Source: Halobacteriaceae archaeon Tc-Br11_E2g27
GTDB taxonomy: Archaea > Halobacteriota > Halobacteria > Halobacteriales > Haloarculaceae
Direction of reading: 5' to 3'
NCBI GenBank assembly: GCA_001564135.1
Contig: LKNH01000161.1
Coordinates: 1-5,933 of the forward strand
Length of the DNA stretch: 5,933 nt
The notes below the pieces were generated by a model that worked only from the letters and a program-made list of their open reading frames with translations, was not told the DNA's origin and did not search any database. Of the stretch, positions 1 through 4,955 are shown in pieces. The translations under genes and the position numbers were made by a program. The first letter of the stretch is position 1. Every line of letters starts with the position of its first letter.

Positions 1-399
1 GATGCCACAACGAACGACCAACTCGGCCGGATGGCGGAAGCCGCCCGCGGGAACGCCCGCGATGCGATTGCAATCCTCCGCTCCGCTGCCCGCCGTGGCG
101 AACAGGTTGGTGCTGACCAGATTCGCGACGGTGATATCGAGAAGGCCATTCCAGAGGCACGAGCGGAACTCCGACAGAAAAGCCTTGACCGACTCACTCG
201 GGACCAGCTTGTAGTCTATCAGGTGCTTCGGGGGGCTGACGAGCTGATGCCCAAAGAAATCACTGCCAAGTACCGAGAACGCGTTACCGACCCGAAATCC
301 AAACGAACGGTTCGGAAGTATCTCCGCAAACTCGAACAGTATAACCTGATAACGAGCTCGGGTAGCGGCCCGAGCAAGGTCTACAAGCTTGTCGAATGA
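1..399 (+). CDS. Orc1/Cdc6 family replication initiator, C-terminal part (5' truncated by window edge)
   Basis: This frame is open from base 1 and ends at TGA 397-399, giving 132 residues of a protein that in this family is about 400 residues long. The visible part starts in the AAA+ lid: A-A-R-G-N-A-R-D-A-I (about residues 14-23) matches the sensor-2 segment, whose arginine (R20 here) contacts ATP. A helical stretch ending in I-P-E-A-R-A-E-L follows, and then the C-terminal winged-helix domain (about residues 55-132), which in Orc1/Cdc6 binds origin recognition boxes in DNA. The N-terminal P-loop and Walker B are outside the window. The family recognises origins and loads the MCM helicase. 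Haloarchaea carry several paralogues, and which one this is cannot be told from the C-terminus. An ATG at 31 lies inside the conserved domain and is not the real start. I found no origin recognition box in the window; origins usually lie upstream of orc genes, which here is off the left edge. Confidence 0.88.
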   Translation, partial: DATTNDQLGRMAEAARGNARDAIAILRSAARRGEQVGADQIRDGDIEKAIPEARAELRQKSLDRLTRDQLVVYQVLRGADELMPKEITAKYRERVTDPKSKRTVRKYLRKLEQYNLITSSGSGPSKVYKLVE

Positions 400-415
400 A
401 ACGTACGTGGGGACC

Positions 416-424
416 TCTTTTTTG
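416..424 (+). terminator. T-tract terminator after orc
   Basis: A run of six T (418-423) lies 18 bases after the orc stop codon, in the 33-bp gap between two convergent genes. Archaeal transcription commonly ends at oligo-T stretches without needing a hairpin. No stable stem is visible just before it. The opposite strand has no comparable T-run here, so it would serve orc only. Confidence 0.45.
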
Positions 425-432
425 CCTCGACC

Positions 433-1053
433 TCAACTCTCGACTTCGACTGCAACTTCGTTTCGCCGAAGCATCGGGAGCGTCCACGGTGCATCGTAGC
501 CCATGAAAAATGGTTCATCAACGGTCCGAACGTTTGCATCCGCAAGCGTCTTTTCGAGTGTTTCGCGTTCGCGCTCGATACGCGCCTCCGTTGGCCGCCA
601 GCTGAATCGGCGAACGGCAAGAGTTCGCTCCGGAATAACGGTCAGTTCGACCGCGTCGTCGATTGGCTGTGGGGCGCTTTCGCTGTCGAATTCGGGCGGT
701 AGATAGAACCGCATTCGCTGTTCCTCCCCGCTCGTGAGTTCAACTGGTGCGGTCATCGCAATCGTCGCTCCACCGCCTGTGAGTTCGACGGGAGCAGTCA
801 TCTCTATTTCAGTGCCGCCGCTGTTTCCGCCCGTGATATACAGGAACAATCGCTGAAACGCAGCACGTTGGGATTCTGCGGTCGTTTCGACGGCGACGGT
901 TTCCGGATAACGGCGCAGTTCCACATCATTGAGACGGGCGACGACAGTGTAGGGAACAGTCTGTGTCGCTGCCCGCTGATAGAGCGTCGATACCACAAGA
1001 GTTGCACCAACAATACCGAGCGTTACGAGAGCCAGCGTGCGCTTGCGAATCAT
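433..1053 (-). CDS. SOUL heme-binding family protein, membrane-anchored
   Basis: The 206-residue product matches the SOUL/HBP family along most of its length. Residues 6-24 form one hydrophobic segment after a basic start (M-I-R-K-R), which predicts a single N-terminal anchor with the domain outside the cell. Family landmarks are V-E-L-R-R-Y (44-49), the F-x-x-L-F-x-Y-I-x-G-G-N block (66-77), two M-T-A-P-V-E motifs (85-90 and 100-105), R-F-Y-L-P (115-119), V-R-R-F-S-W, and near the C-terminus Y-D-A-P-W-T-L-P followed by R-R-N-E-V. SOUL proteins bind heme or other tetrapyrroles in animals and plants; the role of archaeal members is not established. The TATA-like box at 1076-1082 places the transcript start at or very near the ATG. 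The SRPBCC gene lies 75 bp upstream on the same strand. Family assignment is firm from motifs; heme binding is inferred. Confidence 0.9.
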   Translation of the reverse strand: MIRKRTLALVTLGIVGATLVVSTLYQRAATQTVPYTVVARLNDVELRRYPETVAVETTAESQRAAFQRLFLYITGGNSGGTEIEMTAPVELTGGGATIAMTAPVELTSGEEQRMRFYLPPEFDSESAPQPIDDAVELTVIPERTLAVRRFSWRPTEARIERERETLEKTLADANVRTVDEPFFMGYDAPWTLPMLRRNEVAVEVES

Positions 1054-1075
1054 GTTGTTTCTACGCCCGTTTTCG

Positions 1076-1082
1076 TGATAAA
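1076..1082 (-). promoter_or_regulatory. TATA-like box for the SOUL gene
   Basis: On the minus strand this reads TTTATCA, centred about 26 nt upstream of the SOUL ATG at 1053. That spacing fits a haloarchaeal TATA box driving a leaderless transcript. No Shine-Dalgarno sequence precedes the ATG. It argues that SOUL has its own promoter and does not depend only on read-through from the SRPBCC gene. Confidence 0.5.
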
Positions 1083-1128
1083 CCTCTTCGGGCGAGGGCT
1101 CTTCTTGGGCGAAAATCCTGGCCGTTCG

Positions 1129-1554
1129 TCAGAGTCTACGCTGCAGATTGTCGAGGGTCGCCTGCAACTCCCGCTGGTTGAAACGGTCGATTGCAGGCCC
1201 ACACAGTACGTCAATGAGCCACGGGATGTCGAAATCATATTCGACGGTATAGGTCACCCGCGTTCCCTGGTCGACCGGTTCGAACTCCCAGCGAATCTCG
1301 CCAGCGATATCACCGCTCATCTCGAACCGAATCCGCTCAGGTGGCTCATGCTCGACGCCGCGAACCTCCCCAGTGAAGCTGAGGCCGAACAGCCGGTAGG
1401 TGTAAGTTGCGCGCTTGCCGCCGTTATCAAGCGCTCCGACGGTTTTGACGGAGGAGAGTCGCGGCGAAATTCGCTGTTGGTTCTCGGGTACGTCCATGAA
1501 CTCGAAGACGGCTTTCTGCGGACGGTCGATGACAATCTGTTCGCTCGCGTCCAT
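1129..1554 (-). CDS. SRPBCC (START/polyketide cyclase-like) family protein
   Basis: This 141-residue cytosolic protein has the pattern of the SRPBCC helix-grip fold. The N-terminal beta strand leads into D-R-P-Q-K-A-V-F-E-F-M (about 10-20), then the P-E-N-Q-Q-R-I-S-P helix. A long antiparallel sheet follows with alternating polar and hydrophobic residues: Y-T-Y-R-L-F-G, then P-E-R-I-R-F-E-M-S-G, then I-R-W-E-F-E-P-V, G-T-R-V-T-Y-T-V-E-Y. The C-terminal helix (about 120-141, with F-N-Q-R-E-L-Q-A-T-L-D-N-L) would close the cavity. The fold binds hydrophobic ligands such as lipids or polyketides; the ligand here cannot be predicted. There is no signal peptide or membrane segment, and length is normal for stand-alone members. 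It shares a strand with the downstream SOUL gene and is divergent from the radical SAM gene 77 bp away. Confidence 0.85.
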   Translation of the reverse strand: MDASEQIVIDRPQKAVFEFMDVPENQQRISPRLSSVKTVGALDNGGKRATYTYRLFGLSFTGEVRGVEHEPPERIRFEMSGDIAGEIRWEFEPVDQGTRVTYTVEYDFDIPWLIDVLCGPAIDRFNQRELQATLDNLQRRL

Positions 1555-1575
1555 ACGCTTTCTTTGGGCTGAACG

Positions 1576-1581
1576 AAAATA
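1576..1581 (-). promoter_or_regulatory. Possible TATA-like box for the SRPBCC gene
   Basis: The minus strand reads TATTTT centred about 25 nt upstream of the ATG at 1554, with no Shine-Dalgarno in between. This suggests a leaderless transcript. The box is short and degenerate. It lies in the 77-bp divergent gap, where no clear TATA box is visible at the expected distance from the radical SAM start at 1632. Confidence 0.33.
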
Positions 1582-1631
1582 GTTCCATCACCGGCGACAC
1601 GCTCTTTGCCACTCGTTGCCAAACTCTCGGT

Positions 1632-2603
1632 ATGAGCACTCGTCCGGCAACCACGCCAAACTACCTTACCCTTTCGGACGACGAGTTCCAGGCCCGTGCT
1701 GTGGAGTTGCGGAGTCGATACGCGGACTGTGACCTCTGTGCCTACGACTGTCGGGTCGACCGGACAGCTGGTGAAACCGGTGCGTGTCGCGTCGACGACA
1801 CCGCATACGTCTCCTCGTATTTCGACCACCACGGAGAGGAGGATGTCCTTCGCGGCCACAACGGCAGCGGGACGATATTTCTTGCTCACTGTAACATGAA
1901 ATGTGTGTTCTGCCAGAACTTCGAAACCAGCCACGAAGCACAGGGCGAACCCGTTTCTCCCGAAGAGATTGCGGAGATGGCGCTCGCCCTGCAGGCGAGA
2001 GGCTGTCATAACGTCAACTTCGTCTCGCCGACCCACCACTCTCCGCATCTGGTCGAAGCGCTCCGGATTGCCCGAGAGCGCGGGCTGAACCTCCCGGTTG
2101 TCTGGAACTGCGGCGGCTATGAGCGCAGAGAAATCCTTGAATTGCTTGATGGCATCGTCGATATCTATATGCCCGACGTGAAATGGAGCGATGACGCCGC
2201 TGCGGCCCGCTACTCCAAAGCACCGGGCTACTGGTCGAATATCCAGGACTCGCTCCGGGAGATGCACCGGCAGGTCGGTGACCTTTCGGTCGATGCGAGT
2301 GGCGTCGCAACCGGTGGCTTGCTGGTTCGCCACCTCGTCATGCCGGGACAGGTCGACAATGCGAAGGATGTCATGTCGTTTCTTGCGGAGGAAGTGAGTA
2401 CAGAAACGTTCGTCAACGTGATGGCACAGTACCGGCCACATTACAAGGCACGAACTGACGAACGCTACGAGGATATCAACCGCGGCATTACGAAAGAGGA
2501 GTACCAGTCCGTGATTGAGCACGCTCGTGAGGTTGGGTTAGAGCGTATCGAATACGACCCGGGGATGACTAAACGAGGCGGGAATAGCTTCCTGTGGGGC
2601 TGA
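1632..2603 (+). CDS. PflX-like radical SAM protein (COG1313 type)
   Basis: The 323-residue product has the radical SAM motif C87-x3-C91-x2-C94 within H-C-N-M-K-C-V-F-C-Q-N, which binds the 4Fe-4S cluster that cleaves S-adenosylmethionine. Upstream it carries C33, C36, C40 and C52 with R-T-A-G-E-T-G-A-C-R, the N-terminal cysteine set typical of PflX, homologues of the pyruvate formate-lyase activating enzyme. Other landmarks are G-S-G-T-I-F (78-83), H-N-V-N-F-V-S-P-T-H (126-135), Y-M-P-D-V-K-W (179-185) and L-V-R-H-L-V-M-P-G further on. The family's true substrate is not known to me, and no glycyl-radical partner gene is in the window, so 'activating enzyme' should not be assumed. C160, in N-C-G-G-Y, stands where I recall T or S in relatives. 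The start at 1632 leaves 30 residues before the first cysteine cluster, normal for the family. The gene converges on the hydratase, with 14 bp between stops. Confidence 0.9.
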   Translation: MSTRPATTPNYLTLSDDEFQARAVELRSRYADCDLCAYDCRVDRTAGETGACRVDDTAYVSSYFDHHGEEDVLRGHNGSGTIFLAHCNMKCVFCQNFETSHEAQGEPVSPEEIAEMALALQARGCHNVNFVSPTHHSPHLVEALRIARERGLNLPVVWNCGGYERREILELLDGIVDIYMPDVKWSDDAAAARYSKAPGYWSNIQDSLREMHRQVGDLSVDASGVATGGLLVRHLVMPGQVDNAKDVMSFLAEEVSTETFVNVMAQYRPHYKARTDERYEDINRGITKEEYQSVIEHAREVGLERIEYDPGMTKRGGNSFLWG

Positions 2604-2617
2604 TTGGGAGTTTTAAC
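2604..2617. other. 14-bp convergent gap between radical SAM and hydratase genes
   Basis: The two convergent stops are separated by 14 bp containing TTTT (2611-2614). A second short T-rich patch follows inside the hydratase 3' end. These could end the plus-strand transcript, but the signal is weak. With so little space the two mRNAs probably overlap at their 3' ends. Confidence 0.3.
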
Positions 2618-3394
2618 CTATTTCTCTGCAGCGTGTGCAACAACTGTGCCGAGCGAGCCGAATCTGGCGACAACTGTCTGACCAGCAGTCACGGGAATCG
2701 GTTCCGTCAGCGAGCCGGTGGTGACGATATCGCCCGCTTGCAGGCTGTCGCCGTGGTCTGGGAGTTTGCTCGCAAGCCACGCCACTGCGTCGGCAGGATG
2801 ACCGAGCACCGCTGCACCGGTTCCGGTTGCTCGCCGCTCGCCGTCGATAAGTAGCTCGACGCTTTCGAGATGTAGCGCCGTCTCCGTTGAAGCAACCCGT
2901 TCACCGGGCAACAGCCGCGCAGCGAGTGAGTTATCGGCAATCGCTGTCGCGCCTGTCAGTTCCCAGTTTTCGATTCGGCTATCGACGACCTCGATAACCG
3001 GGACGACACACTCCGTTGCGGCTAGGACGTCAAGCCGGCTTGCGGATTCGCCTAGCGACTCTCCCAGCACGAACGCAATTTCAGGTTCGATTCGTGGTGC
3101 ACATAATTCGTCTACGCTGAATTGTCGCTCTTCCCGGACTGTTTCCGAGAGCACCTGGCCATAGGAGGGCTCGGAGACACCCAAATCAGCTTGCACTGTT
3201 TCGTTGGTAAAGCCAATCTTATAGCCGACAACTGGCCCCTCTGTGCTTAGTCGGCGGTCGATAAACTCCTGTTGTGCCTTGTATCCATCCGCAGCTGTCA
3301 GCGCTGAAAGCTGTGCCGAATCGAGCGGTCTCCTGTCGAGATAAGCTTCGTATAATACCTCACCAACTTCTTCAGGGTCGGTTGTCATGGCCAT
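2618..3394 (-). CDS. mhpD: 2-oxopent-4-enoate (2-keto-4-pentenoate) hydratase family, FAH fold
   Basis: The 258-residue product matches the MhpD/XylJ hydratases throughout its length. These add water to 2-hydroxypenta-2,4-dienoate to give 4-hydroxy-2-oxovalerate in meta-cleavage of aromatic compounds. Visible motifs are G-Y-K-I-G-F-T (57-63), L-G-V-S-E-P-S-Y-G (71-79), R-I-E-P-E-I-A-F-V-L-G (101-111) with E103 and E105, E135 in V-I-E-V-V-D-S-R, A-D-N-S-L-A-A-R (153-160), and L-Q-A-G-D-I-V-T-T-G-S-L-T near the end. E103, E105 and E135 fit the acidic residues that bind the divalent metal in this family. No dioxygenase, aldolase (MhpE) or aldehyde dehydrogenase (MhpF) gene is nearby, so it is an orphan. 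The substrate could be another 2-oxo acid, and decarboxylases of the same fold are an alternative. Two in-frame ATGs (3394 and 3388) are equally plausible starts; neither has a Shine-Dalgarno. The gene symbol is by family, not proven function. Confidence 0.85.
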   Translation of the reverse strand: MAMTTDPEEVGEVLYEAYLDRRPLDSAQLSALTAADGYKAQQEFIDRRLSTEGPVVGYKIGFTNETVQADLGVSEPSYGQVLSETVREERQFSVDELCAPRIEPEIAFVLGESLGESASRLDVLAATECVVPVIEVVDSRIENWELTGATAIADNSLAARLLPGERVASTETALHLESVELLIDGERRATGTGAAVLGHPADAVAWLASKLPDHGDSLQAGDIVTTGSLTEPIPVTAGQTVVARFGSLGTVVAHAAEK

Positions 3395-3452
3395 TCTTTT
3401 TGTGGTGTTTCACTTGTCTGTTCGTCTCTCGCTGAGAAACGCTGACTCTTAA

Positions 3453-3460
3453 TTTATATT
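3453..3460. promoter_or_regulatory. Shared divergent TATA element between hydratase and lipoprotein genes
   Basis: The plus strand reads TTTATATT, inside the near-symmetrical AATTTATATT (3451-3460). For the lipoprotein gene it is centred about 28 nt before ATG 3484, giving a leaderless transcript. On the minus strand the same bases read AATATAAA, centred about 62 nt before the hydratase ATG at 3394, which would give a leader of roughly 30-35 nt. No other TATA-like box is visible at the expected distance from the hydratase start, so one element may serve both genes. The plus-strand role is the better supported. Confidence 0.5.
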
Positions 3461-3483
3461 GGATATTGAGATAAGTAACTGTC

Positions 3484-4227
3484 ATGCGAGAGAGATTCGC
3501 CAGTTCGGAAAGAGGGGAGTCGGCTTCCGTGCTGAGACGACAGCTGCTTGGTTGCTGTGCCAGCGCTGTCATCGTCGGGCTTGCCGGGTGCCTCTCGACT
3601 GGACTCGACGCCGAGGAAACGGTCCCTCGGGAGTACGACGAGGACGTTTCAGCCGTTGCAGTTGAAACAGTCAACGGCGAAGCCGAAGTTCGTGGTGAGG
3701 ACCGTGACACAATCAGCGTGGAGGGAACGAAACGAGCACCGGACGAGGATACGCTTGATGAGGTTTCACTTGAATCAGAAAGCGACGAGGAAACGCTCGC
3801 CCTTCGTGCTGATGTGGACACCAGTAGCAGCCTCTTTTCCTTGGGTGGTGCATCCGCTCGAATCGACCTCACTGTGTGGGTTCCCGAGACACTCGTGGTT
3901 GAGGCCGAGACGACCAACGGCGATGTGGACCTTGACCTGCGCGCGCCGGACGACGTTACTGCCGATACGACGAATGGCGATATTGCCATTGCGTTAGACG
4001 CAACACCGGATATACTCGCTGAGACGACAAACGGTGATGTTGAGATAACCCTTCCAGAGACTGCCGAACCGGAGATTTCGTTCGAGACGACAAACGGCGA
4101 TATCGAAGTCAGCGACCTCATAGATTCACTCGAAGCCGATTCGTCTACTGAGACAACAATCGGCGACGGAACACACGAGATTTTGGTTGAAACGACAAAC
4201 GGTAACCTCAGAGTTCGCGCTCGGTAA
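3484..4227 (+). CDS. Tat lipoprotein with DUF4097-like E-T-T-N-G-D repeat domain
   Basis: The 247-residue product begins with a Tat lipoprotein signal: R18-R19 in L-R-R-Q-L-L, a hydrophobic stretch, and lipobox L33-A-G-C36. It should be exported folded and lipid-anchored at C36 on the outer face of the membrane. The mature part is highly acidic. A first V-E-T-V-N-G-E unit lies at 60-66. A strand-rich region follows, then a run of units beginning at E142, D161, E180, E201, E223 and E236, each close to E-T-T-N-G-D-(V/I). Spacings are 19, 19, 21, 22 and 13 residues. This is the pattern of DUF4097/putative-adhesin beta-helical proteins, where each turn ends in a T-N-G-D corner. Function in archaea is unknown; an adhesive or envelope-stabilising role is inference. 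The start is fixed by the TATA box at 3453-3460 and by being the only Met before the signal. The final units diverge (T-I-G-D-G, T-N-G-N), consistent with a helix cap. Confidence 0.85.
   Translation: MRERFASSERGESASVLRRQLLGCCASAVIVGLAGCLSTGLDAEETVPREYDEDVSAVAVETVNGEAEVRGEDRDTISVEGTKRAPDEDTLDEVSLESESDEETLALRADVDTSSSLFSLGGASARIDLTVWVPETLVVEAETTNGDVDLDLRAPDDVTADTTNGDIAIALDATPDILAETTNGDVEITLPETAEPEISFETTNGDIEVSDLIDSLEADSSTETTIGDGTHEILVETTNGNLRVRAR
3907..4209 (+). repeat. In-gene tandem repeats encoding E-T-T-N-G-D corners
   Basis: Six degenerate copies of a roughly 21-base unit close to GAGACGACAAACGGCGATAT begin at 3907, 3964, 4021, 4084, 4150 and 4189. The first three are exactly 57 bases apart; later spacings are 63, 66 and 39. 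Copies at 4021 and 4084 differ by only a few bases across the core, so the similarity shows at the DNA level as well as in protein. The variation between copies is partly synonymous, which suggests long-standing protein selection, not a fresh expansion. Confidence 0.8.
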
Positions 4228-4269
4228 TCAGCGCTCTGCTGACTGGAAGGCTGTTTCTACTTTTGTATT
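4228..4269 (+). terminator. Possible hairpin plus T-rich terminator after lipoprotein gene
   Basis: Directly after the stop codon a 5-bp inverted repeat, TCAGC (4228-4232) and GCTGA (4238-4242), encloses a 5-base loop. T-rich sequence follows, with TTT at 4253-4255 and TTTT at 4261-4264. It could end the lipoprotein transcript. The stem is short and the T-run overlaps the putative promoter of the next gene, so this is a tentative call. Confidence 0.3.
4259..4268 (+). promoter_or_regulatory. Weak TATA-like box for the PPOX gene
   Basis: The A+T-rich stretch ACTTTTGTAT is centred about 27 nt before ATG 4291 with no Shine-Dalgarno between, matching the leaderless arrangement of neighbouring genes. 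The sequence is a poor TATA match, so read-through from the lipoprotein gene 63 bp upstream remains possible. Confidence 0.33.
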
Positions 4270-4290
4270 CGCCTTGCCGAGTTTCTAGGT

Positions 4291-4725
4291 ATGGCTGATA
4301 CTTGGTACGGTATGGAGATGGGTGCAACGGAGATTGAAGAGTTTCTGAACGAGCAGGCCACGGGCGTCCTCTCCCTCTCTCAGGATGACCGGGCGTATGG
4401 CGTCCCGATGTCGTTTGCGTACGACGGCGAACATGACCGAGTAATTATGGACATGGCCTTTGGCCCTGAGAGCAAGAAGGCGGGGTTCATCGAATCAACG
4501 GAAGAAATCTGTCTCACCGTCTACGACTGGGAGGGGCCGAAAGAATGGCGCAGCGTCATCGTGACTGGGACACTCGAAGCGGTTTCCGAAGACGAGCTTG
4601 ATGATGAGATTGTTAGCTGGTTTTACACCGTCGCCAAAGACATTGATATCTCCAGTGCGAACATCGAGATGCACTGGTATGAACTCTCGATTGAGGAGGT
4701 GTCCGGATACGCGCTCTACGAGTAA
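4291..4725 (+). CDS. Pyridoxamine 5'-phosphate oxidase (PPOX) family flavin-binding protein
   Basis: The 144-residue acidic protein follows the split beta-barrel pattern of PPOX-class FMN-binding proteins. An N-terminal helix (M-G-A-T-E-I-E-E-F-L, 10-19) precedes the strand G-V-L-S-L-S (25-30). Then come Y-G-V-P-M-S-F-A-Y-D (36-45), V-I-M-D-M-A-F-G-P-E-S-K-K (51-63), where flavin phosphate contacts are expected, I-C-L-T-V-Y-D-W (73-80), and the W-R-S-V-I-V-T-G-T-L strand (86-95). The C-terminal strand E-M-H-W-Y-E-L (126-132) closes the barrel. Small members like this bind FMN, heme or F420 and act in varied reductions or as sensors; they are usually not true pyridoxamine phosphate oxidases. 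The specific reaction cannot be read from sequence. There is no signal peptide or membrane segment. ATGs at 4312 and 4318 are alternative starts but would remove the N-terminal helix less cleanly, and 4291 fits the upstream box. Confidence 0.87.
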   Translation: MADTWYGMEMGATEIEEFLNEQATGVLSLSQDDRAYGVPMSFAYDGEHDRVIMDMAFGPESKKAGFIESTEEICLTVYDWEGPKEWRSVIVTGTLEAVSEDELDDEIVSWFYTVAKDIDISSANIEMHWYELSIEEVSGYALYE

Positions 4726-4749
4726 ATATGTCTGGCTTACCCGCAGTTG

Positions 4750-4795
4750 TTTTCTTGCTGCAATCGCGCTGTTTCTCTTTTTTGACTTCTCTTTC
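4750..4795 (+). terminator. T-rich terminator tract after the PPOX gene
   Basis: Within 75 bases after the PPOX stop lie TTTT (4750-4753) and T6 (4778-4783), flanked by more T and C. Successive oligo-T tracts are the usual archaeal termination signal. No strong hairpin precedes them. The 4726-4955 gap has this tract on its left and the promoter of the next gene on its right; I see no gene in it. Confidence 0.5.
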
Positions 4796-4908
4796 CGGAC
4801 TATGGCCGTCGCCAACCGACCGCGACAGCGGGTACTACTCTACAATGCCAGGCAAGTGAATAAGCCGAGTCAAATCACCAGCATGCATCCGGTCGATTCA
4901 CTAATCTG

Positions 4909-4916
4909 CGTATACT
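4909..4916 (+). promoter_or_regulatory. TATA-like box for the exported Cys/His/Trp-rich protein
   Basis: The sequence CGTATACT is centred about 43 nt before the chosen ATG at 4956. Initiation about 25-27 nt downstream would leave a short leader of roughly 15-20 nt carrying the GAGG at 4944-4947. A GTG at 4920 in the same frame lies only a few bases past this box and so would be outside the transcript. Confidence 0.45.
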
Positions 4917-4943
4917 TTTGTGACCTGGGCAGGGTTCTCCCTT

Positions 4944-4948
4944 GAGGG
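4944..4948 (+). promoter_or_regulatory. Shine-Dalgarno-like GAGGG that supports the 4956 start
   Basis: GAGGG ends 7 bases before ATG 4956, a good spacing for pairing with the 16S rRNA tail. It is the only convincing Shine-Dalgarno in the window; other genes here look leaderless. It supports 4956 over the in-frame GTG at 4920. Confidence 0.5.
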
Positions 4949-4955
4949 TTCACCT

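Noticed and set aside
401..408. Perfect 8-base palindrome ACGTACGT between orc and SOUL
   Set aside because: Too short to mean anything alone; no second copy, and not a known origin recognition box.
736..807. Duplicated M-T-A-P-V-E-L-T motif in the SOUL gene (DNA units 45 bases apart)
   Set aside because: Two M-T-x-P-V motifs in a row are, as I recall, usual in SOUL proteins, so this is a family feature and not a recent local duplication.
868..1572. Long open frame on the plus strand (about 234 codons) across the SOUL and SRPBCC genes
   Set aside because: It lies antisense to two well-supported family members, spans their intergenic gap, and has no recognisable domain. Long antisense frames are common where GC-rich codon bias removes stops.
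1317..2522. Long open frame on the minus strand (about 400 codons) across the radical SAM gene
   Set aside because: It overlaps a gene with unmistakable radical SAM motifs, has a basic, Cys/Arg/Val-rich composition unlike the acidic real proteins, and runs into the SRPBCC gene in another frame.
3372..4121. Minus-strand frame of about 249 codons with Ser-rich repeats (S-P-F-V-V-S)
   Set aside because: The apparent repeats are the antisense image of the E-T-T-N-G-D coding repeats in the lipoprotein gene.
4728..4859. 43-codon frame after the PPOX gene, starting ATG 4728
   Set aside because: It runs through the T-rich terminator tract, has no Shine-Dalgarno or TATA box at the right distance, and its composition (no Glu, few acidic residues) does not fit a haloarchaeal protein.
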